Assembly (NCBI RefSeq): GCF_027622945.1
Contig: NZ_JAPZVQ010000007.1
Span: 1-64,000, forward strand
Source of the DNA: Glycomyces lechevalierae
GTDB lineage: Bacteria > Actinomycetota > Actinomycetes > Mycobacteriales > Micromonosporaceae
Direction: 5' to 3'
Length of the DNA stretch: 64,000 bases
The first letter of the stretch is position 1. Each line of letters starts with the position of its first letter. This document shows positions 60,901 through 64,000 of the stretch, piece after piece. The notes beneath the pieces were generated by a model. The model made no database searches. It was not told the origin of the DNA and saw only the letters and a list, made by a program, of their open reading frames with translations. A program made the position numbers and the translations under genes.

Positions 60901-63900
60901 GCGAGGGACACGGCCGCTTCGGCGATGGCCGTGAAGTCGGCGCTCGTCGTGGTGTCGTCCGCGGTGTTGGCGGTGGCCGTGGTGACCTCGGCCGTGTTGG
61001 TCAGCACCTCCCCGGCGGCGGCGGCCTCGTCCACGTCGGCGGTGAGCGTGAGGGCGACTGCGGCGCCGGGGCTCATCGCGCCGAGGGCGCAGGTGACGAC
61101 GGCGCCGTCGGCGGTGCAGTCCGCACCCGTGGCCGAGGCGAAGGCCAGACCGGCGGGCAGCGTGTCGGTGACCGTCACGTCTTGGGCGGTCGAAGGCCCG
61201 GTGTTGGTGACGGTGAGTGTGAATGCGGCAGTGCTGCCCGCGACCGCCGAAGCGGGCGCGGTCTGCGTGATCGACACGGCGGCTTCAGCGGCCGCGACAG
61301 TGCCGCCGGGGACGCCGGCGGCGGCGGCGGTGTTGTTCGCCGTGTCGGGGTCGGCGCTGGCCGGTGTGGCGACGGCGGTGGCGGCGATGTCGTCTCCGGT
61401 GCCGTTGTAGGCGGGATCGAGCCGGACGGTGACGGTGAAGGTGGTCTGGTCACCGACCGCGAGTTCGTCCACAGTGGCGCAGATGACGGTGGCGCCGAAG
61501 TCGGCGTCCGCGGTGCAGTCGTCGCTCTCGACGAAGGCGAGCGCGGCGGGAAGCGCGTCGGTGACGGCGATGCCCGTGGCGGTCGAGGGCCCGGCGTTGG
61601 CCACGGTGAGCGAGTAGCCGAAGGTCTGTCCGGGCAGGACAGGGTCGCTGCCGATCACGGCGGCGGTCAGGCTGACGTCGGCGCGCGCGGCCGCGACCGA
61701 TCCGCCGGGGACGCCGGCGGCGGCGGTGTTGTTCGCGGTGTCGGGATCGGCGGTGGTCGGCGTCGCGGTCGCGGTGCTGACCAGGTCGTCCCCGGTGCCG
61801 GTGTAGGCGGGGTCGATGCGGACCGTGACCGTGAAGGCCCGCTGCGCGCCGACCGCGAGTGAGTCCACTGTGGCGCAAGTGAGGTCCTGGCCGGTGGCGG
61901 TGCAGTCGTCGGACGCGACGAAGGCGAGCCCGGTCGGGAGCGCGTCCGTGACGGCGATGCCCGTGGCGGTCGAGGGACCGGCGTTGGCGACGGTGAGCGT
62001 GTAGTCGAAAGACTCACCGGGGGCCGCCTGGTTCGCACTGGCGGCGTTGGTGATCGCGACGTCCGCGCTCGGGGCGGCGACCGTGGGTGAGGCCTCGGCG
62101 GTGCCGGTGTTGTTGCCGCTGTCCGGATCGGCGGTGTCCGCGGTGACGGCGGCCGAGTTGGCGATGTCCGAGCCGTCCCCGGTGTAGTCGGCGGAGAGCC
62201 GCACGGTGAGCACCCAAGTGTGCGATCCGACCGGCAGCGCGTCGTCATGCGAGCAGGTGACCGTCTGACCCGAGACCGTGCATTCGTCCAGTGTGGAGGA
62301 GATGAAGGCGAGGTCGTCGTCGAGCGTGTCCGTCAGGGTCGCGCTCTGGGCGATGGACGGGCCGAGATTGTCCACGGTGAGCGCGTACCGGAAGGTCTCG
62401 CCGGGCCGCACCTCGGCGGTGGAGTCGAGCCGCTTGGTCAGCCGGAGGTCCGCCCCGGGCGCGCCGATGCTCGGGACGACCTCGGGCGCGGTGTTGTTCG
62501 CGGTGTCCGGGTCGGCGGTGGCGGCGGTCGCGGTCGCGGTGCTGCCGAGGTCGGCGCCGGTGCCCGTGTAGGCGGGGTCGACGGTCGCCCGGTAGAGGTG
62601 GGTGCGGGTGTCGCCCGCCGCGATCGCGGCGGTCGGGCCGCAGGTCACGGTCTGGCCGTCGGCGGTGCAGGCGTCGTTCGCGGCGCCGGCGAAGGTGAGG
62701 CCGTCCGGCAGCGTGTCGGTGACGGTGACGTCCGCGGCGTCCGAGGGCCCGGCGTTCGCGACCGAGACGCGGAAGTCGATGACGCCGCCGGGGATGACCT
62801 CGCCGGATGTGGTGATCTCCTTGGCGGTCTGGAGGTCCGCGGACGGGTCGGTCACGGTGACGCCGCCCGTGGCGGTCGCGGTGTCGTTGGCGGCCACCGG
62901 GTCGTCGGTGTCGGAGGCGACGGTCGCGGTGTCGGTGAGGTCGCTGCCGTCGCCGGTGTAGTCGGCGTCCACTTTGGCCGTGGCGTCGAAGCTCGCGGTG
63001 GCGAGCCTGGCGAGCTGGAGCGCGCCGAGCGCTTCGGGCGGGCAGGTCAGCGTCTGCCCGGCGAGGGTGCAGCCGCTCGGGTAGGCGTCCCAGCTCATGC
63101 CGGCCCCGAGCGTGGCCGTGACGGCGGGGTTGACGGCGGTGGACGGGCCGTTGTTGTGGACGCTGGCCCGGTAGGTGAAGGTCGCGCCGGGGGCGATCGA
63201 CGGCGAGCCGACCACGGCCGCGTCCATCGACAGGTCGGCCTCCCCGGCGGCGAGGGCCGGGACGCCGGTCAGATCGGTGCTGTCGTTGGCGCTGTTCGGG
63301 TCCGCGGTGCCCGAGGCGACCGCGGCGGCGTTCACCACGTCCGTGCCCGACCCTGTGTACGCGGGGTCGAGTTCCACGGTGACGGGGTACGCGACCGTGT
63401 TGCTGCCAGCCGCCGCGGGCAGCGACCCGAGCGGTCCACAGGTGACAGTGCCGCCGAGTTCGCCCACGGTGCCGGTGCAGTCGGCGGCGGACACGAAGGA
63501 GACCGAGGCGGGCAGCGTGTCGGTCACGGCGACGTCCGCCGCATCGCTCGGGCCGAGGTTCTCGACGGTGAGGGTGTAGGTGAACTGCTCGCCGGGAGCG
63601 ACGTGTCCGGCGTCGGCCGCACTGGACTTGGCGATCGCGAGGTCGGCGGACGGGGCGGACACGCCGCCCGCGGAGAGCTGCTCGGAGTCGGAGTTGTTCG
63701 CGGTATCGGGGTCGGCGGTGGCGGCCGAGGTCGCGGTGGCGGCGTTGGCGAGGTCGCCGCCGTCGCCGGTGTAGTCGGCGTCGACGGTCGCCGCCAGGTG
63801 GTAGGCGACGGCCGCGCCGGGCGCGAGCGAGGCGATCCGCGGGCAGGTCACGTCCTGACCGGAGGCGGTGCATCCCTCCAGTGAGGATGCGAAGGTCATC

Positions 63901-64000
63901 CCGTTCGGGAGCGTGTCCGTGATGTCCACGTCGACCGCCGTCGACGGGCCGTCGTTGAGGGTGTTGAGGGTGTAGGTGATGGTCTCGCCGGGGGCGACCG
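57924..64000 (-). CDS. giant DUF11-repeat surface protein with LARTG sorting signal (5' end outside window)
   Basis: The C-terminal 2,025 residues of a giant cell-surface protein are visible; the reading frame is still open at base 64000. It consists of about 15 DUF11 (conserved repeat) domains of 120-140 residues in the window, one of them only partly visible at the edge. Each opens like DLSVVKTLTSSDPVTPGDTF and has a GPSTAxxVxVTDxLP core. A Cys pair 9-14 residues apart recurs in every unit (for example GCTASGQDVTC, ACTADGQTVTC). The end is an acidic Asp-Ser-Gly spacer, the motif GLARTGGDS, a membrane helix and RPRARRR. LARTG fits sortase E (LAXTG). It is an adhesin or stalk; binding activity is unknown. 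Confidence 0.88.
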   Translation of the reverse strand, partial: VAPGETITYTLNTLNDGPSTAVDVDITDTLPNGMTFASSLEGCTASGQDVTCPRIASLAPGAAVAYHLAATVDADYTGDGGDLANAATATSAATADPDTANNSDSEQLSAGGVSAPSADLAIAKSSAADAGHVAPGEQFTYTLTVENLGPSDAADVAVTDTLPASVSFVSAADCTGTVGELGGTVTCGPLGSLPAAAGSNTVAYPVTVELDPAYTGSGTDVVNAAAVASGTADPNSANDSTDLTGVPALAAGEADLSMDAAVVGSPSIAPGATFTYRASVHNNGPSTAVNPAVTATLGAGMSWDAYPSGCTLAGQTLTCPPEALGALQLARLATASFDATAKVDADYTGDGSDLTDTATVASDTDDPVAANDTATATGGVTVTDPSADLQTAKEITTSGEVIPGGVIDFRVSVANAGPSDAADVTVTDTLPDGLTFAGAANDACTADGQTVTCGPTAAIAAGDTRTHLYRATVDPAYTGTGADLGSTATATAATADPDTANNTAPEVVPSIGAPGADLRLTKRLDSTAEVRPGETFRYALTVDNLGPSIAQSATLTDTLDDDLAFISSTLDECTVSGQTVTCSHDDALPVGSHTWVLTVRLSADYTGDGSDIANSAAVTADTADPDSGNNTGTAEASPTVAAPSADVAITNAASANQAAPGESFDYTLTVANAGPSTATGIAVTDALPTGLAFVASDDCTATGQDLTCATVDSLAVGAQRAFTVTVRIDPAYTGTGDDLVSTATATPTTADPDTANNTAAAGVPGGSVAAARADVSLTAAVIGSDPVLPGQTFGYSLTVANAGPSTATGIAVTDALPAALAFVESDDCTADADFGATVICATVDELAVGDQTTFTVTVRLDPAYNGTGDDIAATAVATPASADPDTANNTAAAAGVPGGTVAAAEAAVSITQTAPASAVAGSTAAFTLTVTNTGPSTAQDVTVTDTLPAGLAFASATGADCTADGAVVTCALGAMSPGAAVALTLTADVDEAAAAGEVLTNTAEVTTATANTADDTTTSADFTAIAEAAVSLAQTPPGSMTAGAEAQYTFTVQNQGPSDATGVVITDQLDPRLTFASATGATCTADGSNLLTCEIGTVADGVPASVAVTVRLAADTPAGTRIDNTAELATATANTSPDTTATATGPEVGVSADLSVAMAPLGTEAVAPGQSFDYQVTVANEGPSDAAAPVVTVELPILLGFVASPSGCTGTAGTFGRAVTCAAGAPLANGDELTFTLTVKLHPRFTGSGERYRARATVDGETPDPVSDNDTARAGLPTGAAAAPIADLSVVKTLTSSDPVTPGDTFTYELTLTNAGPSVAAGLAFTDTLPAPLHWVQSVPPAAACRRDGNTVACATDREIPVGATRTFTVTVELDASYTGDGSDLVSSGVVSSATADPVPGNNSAAAAAVAVNGPSGDLMLTQGFAAFPGSPIAPGQTTNNLLSLNNYGISTATDVVVTHQLPPELAFVSSIDGCTGEVGVYGGTITCPTIDRLEPNESVFFIVTVRLKPDYVGDGSDISSHAGVDSSNDDPALPNNDAPATMDGGVSDAVSDLSITKTAPDTMIAGREAVWTIDAANAGPSTATGVTVTDELDPGTTFVSASPDVCSASGQQVSCALDDLDPGDDATIELTVLVDEAVDSGTTIENTAMVVADTDPEGDSATAVGPPVRVVTDLAVAKEFDPDTAGPVTPGTDFGYLVTVTNLGGSETADNVTVTDTLPDELAFVAAADADTGEPIACSTAGQAVSCALTDNLEPGASATAAMTVRLDPSYRGDGQDITNTVAVASDAVDPDAGNDTASQTGVPGGVGDPVYDRRISVNEGSATAPGDTTTVEFTVESSGPSTLDGPVTVAIGMPEHVAVAGHLPNGCTADGDTVVCAFDTDLAPQAEAATTGLPEAARPTESLAIAEAAPATSWTASITVGVDEDAPESAYLDGGTAALNLDPNDPDGSSDTATWGVRTSNADDADAGDPGDSDSGDADSDGADGLARTGGDSLALVLTGLGAILAGLVIATAATRPRARRR

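Noticed and set aside
57861..61862. Plus-strand frame of 1333 codons opposite the DUF11 giant
   Set aside because: It is periodic Gly/Arg/Asp-rich translation caused by the antisense of DUF11 repeats; no start signal.

Overview
The window is high-GC DNA with GTG starts, TAT-type signal peptides, ricin-type (CBM13) lectin tails, an LAXTG-type sorting signal and STAND/AfsR-like regulators. This points to a filamentous, plant-litter-degrading actinomycete. A Glycomyces- or Micromonospora-like organism is a guess; no rRNA or other species marker is present. No tRNA, rRNA, CRISPR array, insertion sequence or phage gene was recognised.

Region 1 (1-9793, plus strand) looks like a xyloglucan locus. 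It holds two permeases of an LplB/YtcP-type oligosaccharide importer (the first cut by the window edge), two tandem secreted GH74 xyloglucanases, a secreted CE1/PHB-depolymerase-type esterase with a lectin tail, and a cytoplasmic pair made of a fucose mutarotase (FucU/RbsD family) and a GH29 alpha-L-fucosidase. An AraC regulator and a Gfo/Idh/MocA dehydrogenase (9836-11963) diverge next to it.

Region 2 (12012-23484) looks like a second polysaccharide locus, probably for a uronate-containing polymer. It has a LacI regulator, a TAT-lipoprotein solute-binding protein with two permeases, two large secreted proteins of the alginate-lyase superfamily carrying different accessory domains, and a D-2-hydroxyacid dehydrogenase. 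Six copies of a GATAWCGWTATC-like palindrome sit in its promoters and nowhere else that I noticed, which suggests one LacI regulon. The intergenic DNA after it carries what looks like the last codons of a lost aconitase gene.

Region 3 (23890-42732) is mixed: an MMPL exporter with a two-component system, a DJ-1/PfpI protein, a large STAND/TPR regulator with tandem Shine-Dalgarno repeats at its start, a tiny secreted repeat protein, a GH15 enzyme followed by a degenerate HD-domain protein, a membrane coiled-coil protein, VOC and BBE-flavin enzymes, an AraC regulator, and a TetR-membrane protein-flavin monooxygenase operon that appears to be leaderless.

Region 4 (42918-52505) returns to fucosylated or galactosylated glycans: a secreted GH95 alpha-L-fucosidase and a secreted GH2 beta-galactosidase with nearly identical lectin tails, convergent with a ribose/fucose-type ABC importer. 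Sites containing GTCGATAT lie upstream of both groups. Together with region 1 this gives two fucosidase families in two compartments.

Region 5 (52936-64000) holds a PEP mutase/isocitrate lyase-like enzyme, an SDR-TetR divergent pair with a perfect operator and a downstream VOC gene, a secreted S8 protease whose 3' end appears frameshifted, a small membrane-anchored DUF11-like protein, and the C-terminal 2,000 residues of a giant DUF11-repeat surface protein with an LARTG sorting signal that runs off the window end.
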